A stretch of DNA of 64,000 bases, from the NCBI GenBank assembly GCA_003439945.1, contig QVRM01000335.1:531501-595500 (forward strand). Reading direction: 5' to 3'. This stretch comes from Dermanyssus gallinae (taxonomy: Eukaryota; Arthropoda; Arachnida; Mesostigmata; Dermanyssidae). Below the pieces are notes generated by a model. It did not search any database, was not told the origin of the DNA, and saw only the letters and a list, made by a program, of their open reading frames with translations. This document shows positions 10,569-39,513 of this stretch, one piece after another (the stretch's first letter is position 1; the number at the start of each line of letters is the position of its first letter). A program made the translations under genes and the position numbers.

Positions 10569-12038
10569 ATATAAATGTATATGTAGGAATTCGTGAAACG
10601 TAAGACCTTAACTAACAATAACATGAACCTGACTAACATTACCATAAGCCTACTTAATTCAGTAACTGTCGTACATCATACATTTTCTGTGGCTGTTTAC
10701 AGTTTGAAAACAGTTTGATTAAACCATAACTAGTACACATGTACACAATCCATAGATAAATAATTGCAATAACACGAGACACTACGGTGATAATGTATAC
10801 AATTTTACTCTAGCTTGTACATATGCTTCGCACTAGCTTGTGGCTATATGAAGTTGTAAGACGAACGAGAAACTACAATTAAGTATGAATCAACGTCATA
10901 TAATATCGAAAGACGGCTAAAAACCTACCAACGAACGAATCTACTTCATGTTGATGATTGTCCCATTCCCGTTGTAAACAGCATTTCTCAGGAATTGTAT
11001 TAAATTGTGATGTATTTTTAGGATTTTTCTACTATCAATAATTTGCTTCCACCAAATTTTCTCATTAAACCTGGAAAATAAAGATCTTGAAAAATGAAAA
11101 AAGAATACTTCTTTGGGTTTGGAGAATCTTAAACGCCTTTTCTGTGTCCATCGATTTCTTCACACGATACATGTCACCCGTTGGCCACTACTGTAACCTT
11201 TAAAATACTATAATCTCGACATTTGGTGCATTACTGCTTTGTGGACCTATTGTGGAGCGCCCTTCCACACTAGAGCAGACTGAGACATTTCTAAGGATTT
11301 TTAAAATTGACCGTTTATGTCGGTTATCGATGAAATCTGTCCGCATCTATTGCTGTCCAAGCGCTTTCAAATATGTAAGATGCTGTCCAAACGGTGTCAC
11401 TATCGTTGTGGGCAAATACATTTAAATTCTCGACAGAAATTGCTTCGCCTGAATTTCTGCTAGGCAGTGAACAGAAACAAATATGTAAAAAATTGATATC
11501 AGAAGCATATATATATATATACTGCTGGCCTGTCCATTCGGGCTGGCAGCGCTCCTGCCTTATGCCAACGTGTAACCTCCGTTGGCGGCGGGAGTGTAAG
11601 TATCTCTCTCTCTTTTGCTTGTATGCGTCTGAAAAGAGAACGAAAGTCTATGGTTACCGTCGGTAACGCATGCTGCACCCCAAAGGTGGCCAATATCACT
11701 TGTCTGCCTATGTGAGCCCATGAAGTGAGGAAAGCTTTTTGAAGGCTTGTGTGAGTGGTTGCCCCGGAAAGCCCTGACCTCATTTGTGTCTCGACTCTTC
11801 GAACAGCACTGGTAGCGCAGTAACGGAGAGACGCGCTGTCGCCGCCTAATTAGGTAAGTAAACAGCTTTGCTTGGATAGAGGACACTGTTATTAATATGC
11901 TACGCGGGCATTGCTTGTGCTCATAATGGCGAATATGACGGACGGTTTCTGGCCGAACCGCGCATGTAGAAGGCGAAAAGCGACATATGTTGTTCAGGAC
12001 CGTGTTCGCGTGCTAGTGGCCACTTCAAAGACAACACA
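10569..12038. other. Upstream region of the secreted-protein gene
   Basis: No coding exon or repeat family is recognised apart from a short TA run at 11506-11520. A promoter or 5' UTR for the gene starting at 12039 should lie here, but no core element can be picked with confidence. Confidence 0.4.
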
Positions 12039-12108
12039 ATGCAGTGGATTGGGGCCGCGTGCTTTTGCGTGGTGGGTTTTGTTGTCATAGGATGTACAGC
12101 GCAACCTG
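12039..12108 (+). CDS. Secreted-protein exon 1, signal peptide
   Basis: ATG at 12039 opens a 23-codon exon ending in phase 1 at CCTG before GTGAGT. The hydrophobic core [11 protein letters not shown] is followed by CTAQP, as expected for a signal peptidase site. Confidence 0.75.
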
Positions 12109-12223
12109 GTGAGTTAGTACTATTCATTATTCGACAATACTATTAATAATTTTTATTTATTGCGGTTTGACTAACCATCCTATACGACAGCCAGTATGTT
12201 TCCTTAGTAGACAGAACTTTACT

Positions 12224-12298
<75 letters not shown>

Positions 12299-14805
12299 TA
12301 GTTCAATAAGTTCTTAGAATGAGCTTTTTAGAATTCGAATTTTGGCACGCTTTCACCGCTAATAGGAACTGCAACTTTTCGACTGCTAGCACTCAATATA
12401 TTATGATGATTGGCCGTTGCGATTTCGTTTGATAGCTTTTCCCGTGCAACGTATCGGCGAGATTTTTAAAAATGGAGAAAAAAGAGTTTTGAGTGGTTAT
12501 CAAGCATTTTTATTTCAAAGGTTGGAATGCGACCCAAGTAAAAATTGAGTTAGACGAGACGTACAGTGACTCTGCGCCATGTTTTGCCACTGTTTCCAAC
12601 TGGATTAATGTGTTCAAAAGAGGTCGCAGGAGCACCGAGGATGAACTACGTCCAGGAGGCCAAAAAACGGCAACTGATGAGGAAAACGTAGAGAAAGTGC
12701 GAAAAATTCTTGGCACAGATAAGCGAATGAACATAAGGAAATAGCGGAGGCATTAGGGATTAGTTTAGGCAGTGTGCATTTTATCCTACACGAAAACTTG
12801 AAGATGAAAGAGCTTAGAGCAAAATGGCTGCCGCATTTGCTCAACCAAGGCCAAAAAGACGCGCCTGTTTTGGCTTTACAGCGAAATTTGGCCAAGATGT
12901 CGAACAACCTGTCGGATTTTTGGTGCAGATTCATGACCGTCGATGAAAGCCGGGTTCATCACTACACTCCCGAGACCCAAGAAGCATCTTGCCAATGGTG
13001 TGCACCTGATGAAGGACCTCCGAAGAGGGTGCGGACAACGGCATTGACCAAAAAGGTGATGGCTACAGTTTTTTAAGACCAACGTAGAATAATGCTGGTC
13101 GACTACCTTGAGAGCTGTAAAACGATCACAGGAGAATATTATGCAAGACTGTTGGACTGCCGTTAGCAAGAACTCATCGTGAAACGGCCCGCTTTGCAGA
13201 AGAATGTTGTCCCGTTTCACCAGGGCAATGCTCCTGCACACAAGTCCCGGCAAGCATCGGCAAAACTGGCCCAACTGAGGTTCGAACTTATTGAACAACC
13301 CTCCTATTCTCCAGACCTGGCCCCCTCTGATTATTTCCTCTTCGGACATTTGAAGAATAGTCTCGGTGGAAAGCGTTTTTCCAGCAATGAAGAGGTTAAG
13401 GCTGCTGTCAATGCTTATTTTCAGTCTAACGACGCGGAATTCTACTCAAGAGGTATGAAAGCTCTGAAATCTCGGTGGGAAAAGTGTATTGAGCTTCTCG
13501 GGGAGTATATCGAATAAGAAAAATTTAAAAACATGATTTGGAAAATTCTCGGTTTTCATTCTAAGAACTTATTGAACTACCTGTATATATATATTCGTTT
13601 GAGATATATATATTCGTGAGTTACTGGGGGAGTTTACAATTGCCCCTATCTATCGTGTACTCTCTTACGCATCAGCCCACTAGAACGGGCTCAGCCCAGC
13701 ACACCCGTTGAACGTTGAGCGAGAGCCTATGTCCTAGGTATTCAATAACTTACTTCAATTACAAGCATTATTAAACAAACAACTATTTCGTCTTTAAGAT
13801 GCACAGATTCACACACCCCACAAATGTCTTAATAGAAATATTACCTAACTACATGTTTTAAAATGCGGCAACACGGTTCATAAGGTTGACGAAGCGTTGC
13901 CGGGGCAGCCTGCTCGAAGCATATCTCAAAGCATTAGGTCCAGGCTTGAGCTGGTCCACCTAGCCTATATGAACTTTGTACAGTTGTTCGCCGTTGATTT
14001 ATTTGAGTCTTACGACAATTTTGGTTCTAAAAAAGTCTAGTTGTTTTTCTTGAAAGAAAGACAACGTTTTCTCTCGGAAAAAGCTCTTTCTGTTTTCTGA
14101 AAGCGACAACAATTGCTACTAGTAACCTTAATCGTGTTATACCTTTATCGTTATGAATGTTATGAGCATTCGTTTTTCTTGAAACTTTGCTCGATCGAAC
14201 GTTGCCCCCGGGCGGGCAAATAACCCGGGCAAACATCTCGGAGGTTAAACTGCGGGGGTCTATCTCGAAACGTTCTTACTTGGAGATGCACCATGATGCA
14301 AGAAACCAGGCGCAAGTTTTGATGTCATAATTTTACAATTGACATGTAATCTGTCAGAGATCTACTTCCAGACTGTTTAGGAATGCTTTATCTAACTGTT
14401 ACCGCTTCTGCTAAATGTCCTTAATGTCGGCAACCGCTTTCCGTAATGAGCTCGTCCACCAAATGAGCAACAGTTCGCTGATGTGCTCGAGTCGATCTTC
14501 GAAATGATCCGCGAAGTTACACGTAAGTAGCTCAACAATTGCAACAAACGCGATACAAAACCTTGTGCCGGATTCCAAGGCCACCTGCAACCACCACGAG
14601 TGTATCCATTTTCTTGATTATATACTTTAGACAGCATAAGCATAAGAAAGCAGACTTCTTTTACTAATCTAACTCAGCGCTAGATTGACAGAGCGCTCAT
14701 TCACTTTTCTGCTTGTTTCCACTTCCCCGTGGCTCAATAATTGTCCGACGTTGCACTGTTTTCATAGTTGAAGGCGAAATACTCCTGTTGTCGAGAGAAA
14801 CACGA

Positions 14806-14844
<39 letters not shown>

Positions 14845-17800
14845 CGGCTTAACGCTAGCCCCAGTTAAAAGCGGAGCCCTTTTTCTGATCAAGAAAAATG
14901 CCCAACCGCCCGGCTATTGTTGAACGACATCAAAATAAAGATTGTGGAAGTCACAGGATACTTTAGAGTCCACCTAGACTAACATATGACCGGTAACTTT
15001 TACATTAAACTGGCGGTAGCAAAGACCGCGGCCAGCATCGCCCGGCTGATGCCCAATATCCACGGGCCCAAGGAATCAAAGAGAAGACTTATTATGTCAG
15101 TTGCAGTGTTACTCTGCTTGGTATTCCAGCGAGGCCCTATACATGCAACTTCCATGCAGAGGAACCGGGACCTGCTTAGGAGAACGCAGCGTGTCCCTGC
15201 ATTAAAGATTACATTAGCTGCACTAGTGCTGGTAGACACTCTCCCGTGGGACCTAAAAGCTGACTAGCGCAAACATATATGGGACAACCCACTACTCGGA
15301 AAGGAAGCATCCAGAAGAAAAACGCAGGCCTGATGGTAGGCCAAGTAGGATGGGACCCCAGGCGGCGAATCAGGGGCGTCTGTCAGAGATTGCATCCCGT
15401 CAATTAAGAAATGGAACGAGCGTCCTGAAGGAAAGCTAATGTACTACAGCACGCAATTTCTGACAGGACACGGCAATTTTCAGACTTATCTACATAGGAT
15501 ACAAAAGGCACCTTCAGCGTGCTCCCGCCACAGCAGGACGGGAGACGATGACGACGCCTTTCATACTCTAGCCATCTGTGAGGTACTGCAGGCGACTAGG
15601 GGTATGCTAGCAGACACAGGGGTGAAGGAGGGACTTCGGGAGGGCATGCACGGATTCGGAAGCTACATTTTGCGATTCGGCCGAAAAGGGGAGATCACTG
15701 GTGGAAGGGATACCGAGAGAGAAAGCTAATCTCGAAACAGAACGGCCTCGGCATATCTCCGGACAGCAGGAATATGACACTGCTTACAGAAGACCGGGTT
15801 TACAGGTATACGGGCAAAGCGTGTCTGACGCGGTGCGGAACCCGGGGTTGCGGAACCACGGCCGCTTCATCCGATTGGCACCCGCCATCATCACCATGAA
15901 GATTTGGGCTGACAGAGTATGAAACTTAAAGGGAATGTACTTAGTGGCTATGAGGCTCGGCGGAACAAGTTCCGTATATATACACGTAGACATGCATTAA
16001 CATATAATTTCCGCAATACAGGTAGCGTGACATCTCTGGTAACGGACGTAACTAATGCGCTGGGTATCAACACCAGCGACGGAGGAATCGGCGGGGTCAT
16101 TGGTGGAGCTCTCAATCTGCTTTCGGTTGGAGCTGGTATGTAATTTTTGTTCTTATTTTTCATGTATCAAAACCGCATGATTCCGTCTACCGAAAATTTA
16201 AAAAAGATTGCATTGTTCCATTCATGTACTATTTTTTTTATAGTAGCAATTTATAGTAGAGCCGATCGCCACAGAGATTTTTTGCCTGAACGAACATATG
16301 GAGTCTATAAAATCTGGAACTAGGCCCAACAGTCGTCGCGGTCACTCGAGACCCCCAGTGCGACAGTGAATGTACCTGTTGCAGCGCATATCGATCAAGG
16401 TCTAGCGCGGCAACGCTGCAACTGTAGAAGGGTCTCTTCCGTCAACCGTCCCGTATAAAGTTGTATGTTTAAGGCAAAAAACAGATTTTTACGTGCTTGT
16501 GATCCTCGAAAAATTGACACGTTTGTGAATCACATCACCGATCTCACCTTTATCAAAACATACGACACGAATACACAAGTGTGAGCTTAGCGCTGTGCCA
16601 ATACTAAAACAGTACTCGTAGAAGTGACCCGTCAGGGCCCGCGTGACCAGGTAGGTGACCCCTTCATGCTTCCCCTCGTAGTAGGGCCGGAGGTCCGTTA
16701 AACGCTTCCTGGACAAGTCTCTGCCCCCTCGAGCTTTCTGCTCACGCCACTACTTTTTGAGCCCCGTCCTGTTCATCTAATTAAGACACCTTTGACGCAT
16801 AGAAAGACAGTAAAGCATAAGTCCCTTCATCTCGTCTTCTTCTTCTTCTTCTTCTTTAGCCAATGTAATGTGTCGCCTGCCGGTCCTCAAACGAACTAGT
16901 TGTTATTCTGCGAGAAGCACTGTTTTCTCTCTTCGTCTGTTCATTTGCTTGCGAATAAGAATTCATTCGCTTTTCCTACGACGCTAAGAAGACATCGTGG
17001 TTTAAGAAAGATTGCTTCGTTTTTTTTTCGTTGTTTAGATACATATTCACAGCAATTGGCTTCCTCGGCTTAGATATAGTTAGTACTAGTCTGGCCTCCT
17101 TCCATTTTGCTAGAAATTCATTATAATTTCCGCCATTTGAAGAAATGTTTTGGGGTGCTTTAGCAAGAGATGCTTTACAAACTCATGCGGTATAAAATGT
17201 ATTCCAGCTGTTTTCCGGGGTCTATGAAAATAGCGTCTACTCAATCAACAGAGTCTACTTTATCACTAGCACTCACGACTAAATACAAAGGGCGCCTGGG
17301 ATGTTGATTCCTTCTCGATTCACCCTTTTCTAGACTCTTCTTGCTCCTTATTGCACAACTTTTTAGCCTCTGGATCGTTCCTTCGTCGACCACTTCGTAC
17401 TTGGACTTTCCCTCATCATTGACGACGTTGGGTACACGCAGTCGCGTGGTTGCGCGATGACGTGAAAACTTCTATGATGTCCCGATATTCCAAATAGAGG
17501 TGTCTCATACATTCTCCCGCTATCGTCTTGTTCAGCTTCCTAGAGTCCTATTCGTCACTACTCTCGGCTTTCTTGTTAAGTAGTCGTATTGCGTTTTGGC
17601 ACTTCCCCTGGATCGACCTCGTGCATCATACAAGTATCATACACATATTAAGTAACTCTGGCTTTCCATTACCTCCGCGACGTCTCAATCCTCTAATTGT
17701 TTGGATTTGGTTGAACATTAACCTCTGTTACATTTCTCTGTCAGCAAAAGCCCGTTCAAGTTCAGCAACCTGAACGCGATGGCCATTGATGAATTTTAGT

Positions 17801-18380
17801 GCTATCGCGGCGGAGGTACCTTAGTGTATTACAAGCGCCTAAAGTGTGGTTGTTGATTGAAGATTTAGATTTGATTTGAAGTTTAATAAAAAAAATATGC
17901 CGGAGCATAAATTCGTACATCTATATACATATGTTAAAGGGAAACAGTTGACCATAGCAATCAAGCATCCCGACACATTTGTTCTGCAGGAAGTTATGCA
18001 TCTTATATTATTTATATGCGTATGAATAATGAAAGTGAATGACAGTAGCGGCGCGTCAGGCACGTGTGCTGGCTAAATAATACTTGTGCGTTTACACTAT
18101 CCAGACCAGAACGAGGGGGTGTTTTCCTGTTCCTTGTTCATTGGCCCTGTAGTGCTTAGTTTTTAAACCAAATGTTTTGAATAGTATTCGACTTTTAAGG
18201 TCTTCGTGTAGCCCTAATTACTATATATATATATATATATATATTCTAACCGTCTGTGTTATTGCATTAATCGGTTGTTGCGCCTACGTTTACCTTTCAT
18301 CAGATATCGCGACCGGAGTAGCTTCGCATGTTATCGGCGGCGGAGATCTGTTTGGAGGCTTGATACCTGTCCTCGGCTAA
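12039..18380 (+). CDS. Small secreted Gly-rich protein, 86 residues, three exons, unrecognised
   Basis: Three exons join with matching phase-1 introns: 12039-12108, 16022-16135 and 18304-18380, giving 86 codons and TAA. Exon 1 starts at ATG in a good context (CACAATG) and encodes [19 protein letters not shown] followed by TAQP, a typical signal peptide with likely cleavage near the TA/Q bond. The mature chain of about 65 residues is rich in Gly, Val, Leu and Ile, with motifs [14 protein letters not shown] and [16 protein letters not shown], two or three Asp, no Cys, and one NTS sequon. Donors are GTGAGT and GTATGT; acceptors are CAATACAG and TTTCATCAG. A mariner and an R1-type LINE lie in intron 1, and a LINE fragment lies in intron 2. 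I do not know the family. Short hydrophobic Gly-rich secreted peptides include antimicrobial, cuticle and salivary proteins, but none is indicated specifically. An additional upstream exon cannot be excluded. Confidence 0.72.
12225..12294. repeat. (TA)n microsatellite, mariner insertion site
   Basis: About 70 bp of TA ends directly at the left terminus of the mariner. TA repeats resume at the right terminus (13584), so the transposon entered a TA array. Confidence 0.95.
12295..13583 (+). mobile_element. mariner transposon, 1289 bp, inactive transposase
   Basis: Inverted terminal repeats of 27 bp match exactly (12296-12322 and 13556-13582, core GTAGTTCAATAAGTTCTTAG), and TA flanks both ends. 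The transposase frame starts at ATG 12472 and runs in patches to the stop at 13515. An N-terminal helix-turn-helix region ([26 protein letters not shown]) and a DDE domain with MTVDES and [12 protein letters not shown] are visible. It is dead: there is an in-frame stop at 12490, a frame change near 12736, a stop at 13074, and another break near 13163. In the D,D34D triad the second Asp is Gly (HQGNAPAHK). It lies in intron 1 of the secreted-protein gene. Confidence 0.95.
13905..13965 (-). repeat. Interspersed repeat family 'GGTGGACCAGC', copy 1
   Basis: On the minus strand it reads GGCTAGGTGGACCAGCTC, then CCTAATGC and CGAGCAGGC. The same order occurs at 36848-36910 (+) and partly at 53539-53578 (-). 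The family is unknown to me. Confidence 0.6.
14809..14842. repeat. (TA)n microsatellite
   Basis: A 34-bp TA array in intron 1 of the secreted-protein gene, just left of the R1-type LINE fragment. Confidence 0.95.
14940..15730 (+). mobile_element. 5'-truncated R1-type LINE, ORF2 C-terminal part
   Basis: The stretch [20 protein letters not shown] and SKRRLIMSV near 15010-15105 is the typical post-palm region of R1-group ORF2. [15 protein letters not shown] follows near 15165. After a frame change, 15439-15600 reads [20 protein letters not shown], the hallmark start of the C-terminal zinc region, followed by [12 protein letters not shown]. Reading-frame breaks make it inactive. It is in the sense orientation in intron 1 of the secreted-protein gene. 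Confidence 0.8.
16022..16135 (+). CDS. Secreted-protein exon 2
   Basis: Phase 1 at both ends (114 bp). It encodes [18 protein letters not shown], then [19 protein letters not shown]. The acceptor is CAATACAG and the donor is GTATGT. Confidence 0.72.
16490..16720 (-). mobile_element. LINE ORF2 C-terminal fragment
   Basis: On the minus strand an open frame reads [20 protein letters not shown] then [12 protein letters not shown], resembling the Y-L-T-x-x-L-T-G-H-G-x-F-x-x-Y-L motif of R1/Jockey-group ORF2 C-termini. Cysteines and a downstream His follow irregularly. It is short and decayed, and lies antisense in intron 2 of the secreted-protein gene. Confidence 0.5.
18219..18244. repeat. (TA)n microsatellite
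   Basis: A 26-bp TA array about 60 bp upstream of the acceptor of exon 3 of the secreted-protein gene. Confidence 0.9.
18304..18380 (+). CDS. Secreted-protein exon 3 and stop
   Basis: It enters in phase 1 (D codon across the splice) and encodes [18 protein letters not shown], then LIPVLG and TAA at 18378. The acceptor is TTTCATCAG. An ATTAAA lies about 55 bp downstream and AATAAA near 18800. Confidence 0.7.
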
Positions 18381-19129
18381 CTGCAGATGACAATCAAAAT
18401 GGTGATGTTCGTTGCCATTATACGCATTAGGCTCAATATTAAACGCGAGCTGTATCTTTGGAAAGCAGCGAGGTTTACATTTTCGAACTATCTGCTGCTT
18501 TCCATAGCTAGTGCTCTTAAAAAAAACGTATTTAAAACTGTGAACAAAAACTGTTAACATCGTATCTCTCTCTCGCTCTCTCTTGTGCACGCTAAATTCT
18601 TCCGCAAAGTGTTTAAGACGTTACGTTCTCTACTATACTACGGTATTATGCTACCTTATATATAATATCGGTTGTAAGAGCGTAGTTTAATAGTATTTAT
18701 TAAATTAGTCGTATTGCTAGCATGATGTCTGTTATTCTTCCTATGAGGCTAATCTAGGTGGACCTCACACAAAACGGAGGAAGCGCGTGCGGAGCTCGTA
18801 ATAAAATGATGTAGTCATATTTTACTGACTAACGATAAATGATTAAAAAAAGTATCATTAATGTCGTTAATATATTCGTAGAGCAGCATTTATTTGTCAA
18901 TGCTAGAACGTAAAACACGTTGGGATCGATCTTGTTGTATTTTGCCGTCGTTTAGAAGCCTGAAGCTTCAATTTATTGCCGTGTTATATCGACGCAATAG
19001 ATGGATAGTTGCTGCATCATCTATCACTTGGACTGGTCTGCTGCCACTTTCGGTGCACACGAAGATATATCTATACCGGCTCCAAATTAGAAGTAGGTAA
19101 TAAATAATCTAGATAACTTCTTTTAAAAA

Positions 19130-19221
<92 letters not shown>

Positions 19222-20393
19222 CTACCCAGCATGTGAGTGGAGTTTTTTTTTCCCTGAGGACGGAGCGCGTCCGTTTCTAGACGTCGTGAGCTCTCGAGAA
19301 TATGAATGAGGTACATCTGCCTATTTGTTTGTTTGACTGCCTGCATGAAACACACAGTAAAAGCTAGAGGTGCGCACATAAACATCAACTGATGGCCGAT
19401 AACTATTACCGCTTGCAGATGCATCAGCCGCCGATCTGGATGACACAGACATTGTAGGGAAATGTTCTCTACCGATCAAAGCCTTCAGTGAAGATCTCCA
19501 AATCAAGACGCATTCGGTGTGATTTCGGCCGATCATACACGGGTTAGGCAACAGCAGCCTGCAGTCTGAGATGACCCTTGTCCAGGCTCAGCAATCAACG
19601 CAGCCAGCAATGAAGTCTTGTATTGCGATGTTGCACCAGAGATGTTGCTGTTGCAAAACGTAGATCTCTGTTGTTGTCGGTGTCACTGCAATCGACGTCT
19701 CCGCCATGACCAGTTCCCTTAACATCATCTTCCCTATGTATCATTGCTAGTTGGTGCTCCAGATTTACGTAATTGCCGCGGTGTTACTATGCTAGCTCAC
19801 AGCCGAATGAGAAATAATCACAGCTAACTATTTCGGTTAGTGGGTAATTGGCAGCCACCGGCCCAGTTCATTGTACAAAGCAGCTATGCTCTGAAGACGA
19901 TATAGCTGATTTGGGCGAGCGAAATAAATTATTAAAAGTTTAAAACAAGACGTGAAGCATTTAATGCATGCGGGACGTCAGCATGAGCAATGGTTTGTTA
20001 TGCAGCAACCTTAACAGAGACAGACAGACAGACAAACAACGTTAACTAGTCTCTGCAAAGGAATTCTGTTATCTTAATGACGATAAGTATGAATATAGCT
20101 CTTTGCCTCTCTTTTGAGAAGAGAGAGAGAGGTTTTTACTCAGATTGACGAGTTGCACAGTAGAAAGCTTGCCTTATCGAAAACCCTACAGTTCTACCTA
20201 TACGTCTTGTCAATGTATGAGTGTGGCTACCGTATAAATGAAGCTGATAAAAGTATTCTACAGCTTAAGTATTACACTTCGATTTAGTGAGCGCAGCGCT
20301 ATGAAATATGAGAGATAAGCAGCCGTAAGAAGCAGTTATACAAGGCTGTATGCGTGTGTTTTTTATACTTGTACGCGCATGTTTGTTTATACG

Positions 20394-20426
<33 letters not shown>

Positions 20427-20903
20427 CAGGACGGATCGTATTCAATTGTGTACAAGGTTTGGTCAAGCTCCAACAAAATTGATTGTATATATATATACGT
20501 ATGAAATATAAATGACAGTTTTGTACAAAATGTGGCCGACTCCTGATGCGGTTATGAGCACATAATATCTATGTATGCAAGGCCTAATTCTCATTGCCTG
20601 TCGCTGTTGATGTTGCGTTTCGATTGTCGTTGTTATTGCTGCTTAGGTGGATGTTTGTTGTTTTCATTGCGGCCCGGCACTTGTTGCCAAAGTCAGAGTC
20701 GGCCATGTTCTGGGACATTAGTGCGAATTTCAGTCTTAGTGTCAATGTCTGCATAAACGCGGTGTTCTTTTGTTGACACAGCTAGATGAGTGATTATTGC
20801 CGGCCTGAGGCTGTCCAGGTAGAAGATCCTAGTAGATCTAGTCGCTCTGTTTGATGCAAAAAAAGGGATCGAAGAGACATATTCCGCTGCTGCTGCTGCT
20901 GCC
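18381..20903. other. Space between convergent genes
   Basis: It lies between the stop of the secreted-protein gene (+) and the stop of the GPCR (-), so it should hold both 3' UTRs. It contains TA arrays at 19131-19216 and 20395-20420. No other exon is supported. Confidence 0.55.
19131..19216. repeat. (TA)n microsatellite, about 86 bp
   Basis: One of the longest pure TA arrays in the window, located between the two convergent genes. Confidence 0.95.
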
Positions 20904-37708
<16,805 letters not shown>

Positions 37709-39420
37709 CTTGAGAGACGTAGGTCTTCGACGCAAAGACGTGGAAATGGACGTCAGCAGTACCGTCACGAACACCGGTGCTGCGTCGTCGAGAACGACAC
37801 CTCTCGACGAAGGCCTGGGACATCAATGGTGAGGTGCCCTCTTCAATAACTCTGGGTCGCCACCAGCGCCGAGCGTCGCCGAGCTGAGTTCGCTAGGCCA
37901 TCCTAGACTAGCCCTGCTTGTCGGGTTGCTTGCACCGAGATAGGGGGTCCGCGCATTGGCGGTAGCACAATGAGAGCCGCAATAATGACGAGAGTAGTTG
38001 CGGAAACGTGTTGCGTAAAAACTCTGCAGTAGTTTTCTCGACGTATTGTCGTTGGCATTCTTCGCAGCATCTTGGCGCTCGCTCGACGACGTTTAGCGTA
38101 CGCGTTGAACAACGTCACCGGCATCTGCTGCCTGATGATGACCTCGCGCAGTGAACGCTTTTCGCAATTGTCACCCACCTCTTTGATCCTATATTGGCAG
38201 TTTTTGGAGTTTGTTGTACTGTTGTCGCACACTCTGTCCACACCACCAGTTCACACTCTGGCGAAGGGGTGAAGACCTACACCATGCTGGCACTCGGCAG
38301 GGCAGGCGGCAGCCTCCTCTTCTCCGACCTATTGTATTCAATAGACAAATTATAGTAGGCAAAGAGTAATAACAAGCTTAACTCAGAAATGATCGAGCCA
38401 CATGCCGATAAAGAAAAAAAAAGTAGGGATTGGTTAAACGCACACAAGATAACATGCATTGTGTATTTTAAATTTGTTCAATTGAACATGTTATCATATG
38501 CCGGCAGTCGTTATTTCAATCCGCATGAGCCGAACGGTGAGCGTCTATTAAGCTCCCGTTCTGTCTCTTTTTCACAAAAAAGAGACAGAAATAATGTTTC
38601 CCCATGCCGCTCTAATGGCAAGCTCCCGGCAATTGTAACTGGGCCGTGTATTTGACAAAAATATGTTATCAAACGTTGTCTCAAACCGACGTGATTGATG
38701 TCATGGTATACTATATATTTCCAATATTTGCAAACTATATCGCTTTTAGGCGTACGCAAAAGGTATTGGCGAATACTAATAGCTTTCCTCCATTGCTACT
38801 GTGTAGCGGTATTCGAGAGAACGGGGAGCACACAAGCAGTCACAGTATAACTTCAATTTTTATGAGAATAATATTGAACATTTTAATAGTAGTATTGTCT
38901 ATACTGTTTTGGGGCAAGCTGGACAAAATGAATTTTAGAAAACAATACATTTGCACACAAATCAGGCAGTAAAAATGTAGCACATTATTACAGCTATGAG
39001 CAGAAAAGCGAGTCAGCCGCCAACAGCATTATTAACATAACACTCATACAACCTCCAGACTTGTATGGTGAATTACCACAGTATAAACCTAGAGACGATT
39101 AATAATTAGGCAAAAAGCCTATAATCTATAAGTGGTAAGTGAATTCTATCCGGCAGAGGAGAGCAGATAGTCCACTATGTCTTTTTTAAATGCTCTAAGA
39201 GAGGCAATTCCACTTGTCAAGAAGCAGGCTTTAAACCACTTATATATAATAGATGTAAGGCCTTGTCGTTGCAAGGCCGTAGTTGCAACAGGGCTTGCCC
39301 TATAGTACTGTGTCACTAGAGGAGACTTGACTTGGGAACTTTAGAACTAGCCTATTCATAGGAAAAGTGGTAATGGAATTAAGCTTGATCAAATTTGAAT
39401 TTTTGTTATAGTTTGGGGGT
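37709..39420. other. GPCR 5' flank and unrecognised sequence
   Basis: 37709-38270 is likely promoter and 5' UTR of the GPCR. The rest shows no gene I can support. One 108-codon plus-strand frame at 38646 lacks any recognisable feature. Confidence 0.4.
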
Positions 39421-39513
39421 TTTGGAAATCGTATGATGCACAGTCATCACTGACAGCCAGCATTGACTAGTGTGGGATTCACAAACACTGGATTCTTGCC
39501 ACCTCCCATAGGC
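39421..39513 (+). repeat. Interspersed repeat family 'CTAGTG', copy 2
   Basis: TATGATGCACAG, then CAGCCAGCATTGACTAGTG, TGGGATTCACAAAC and a C-rich end, matching copies at 1044 and 53111 in order. Confidence 0.6.
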
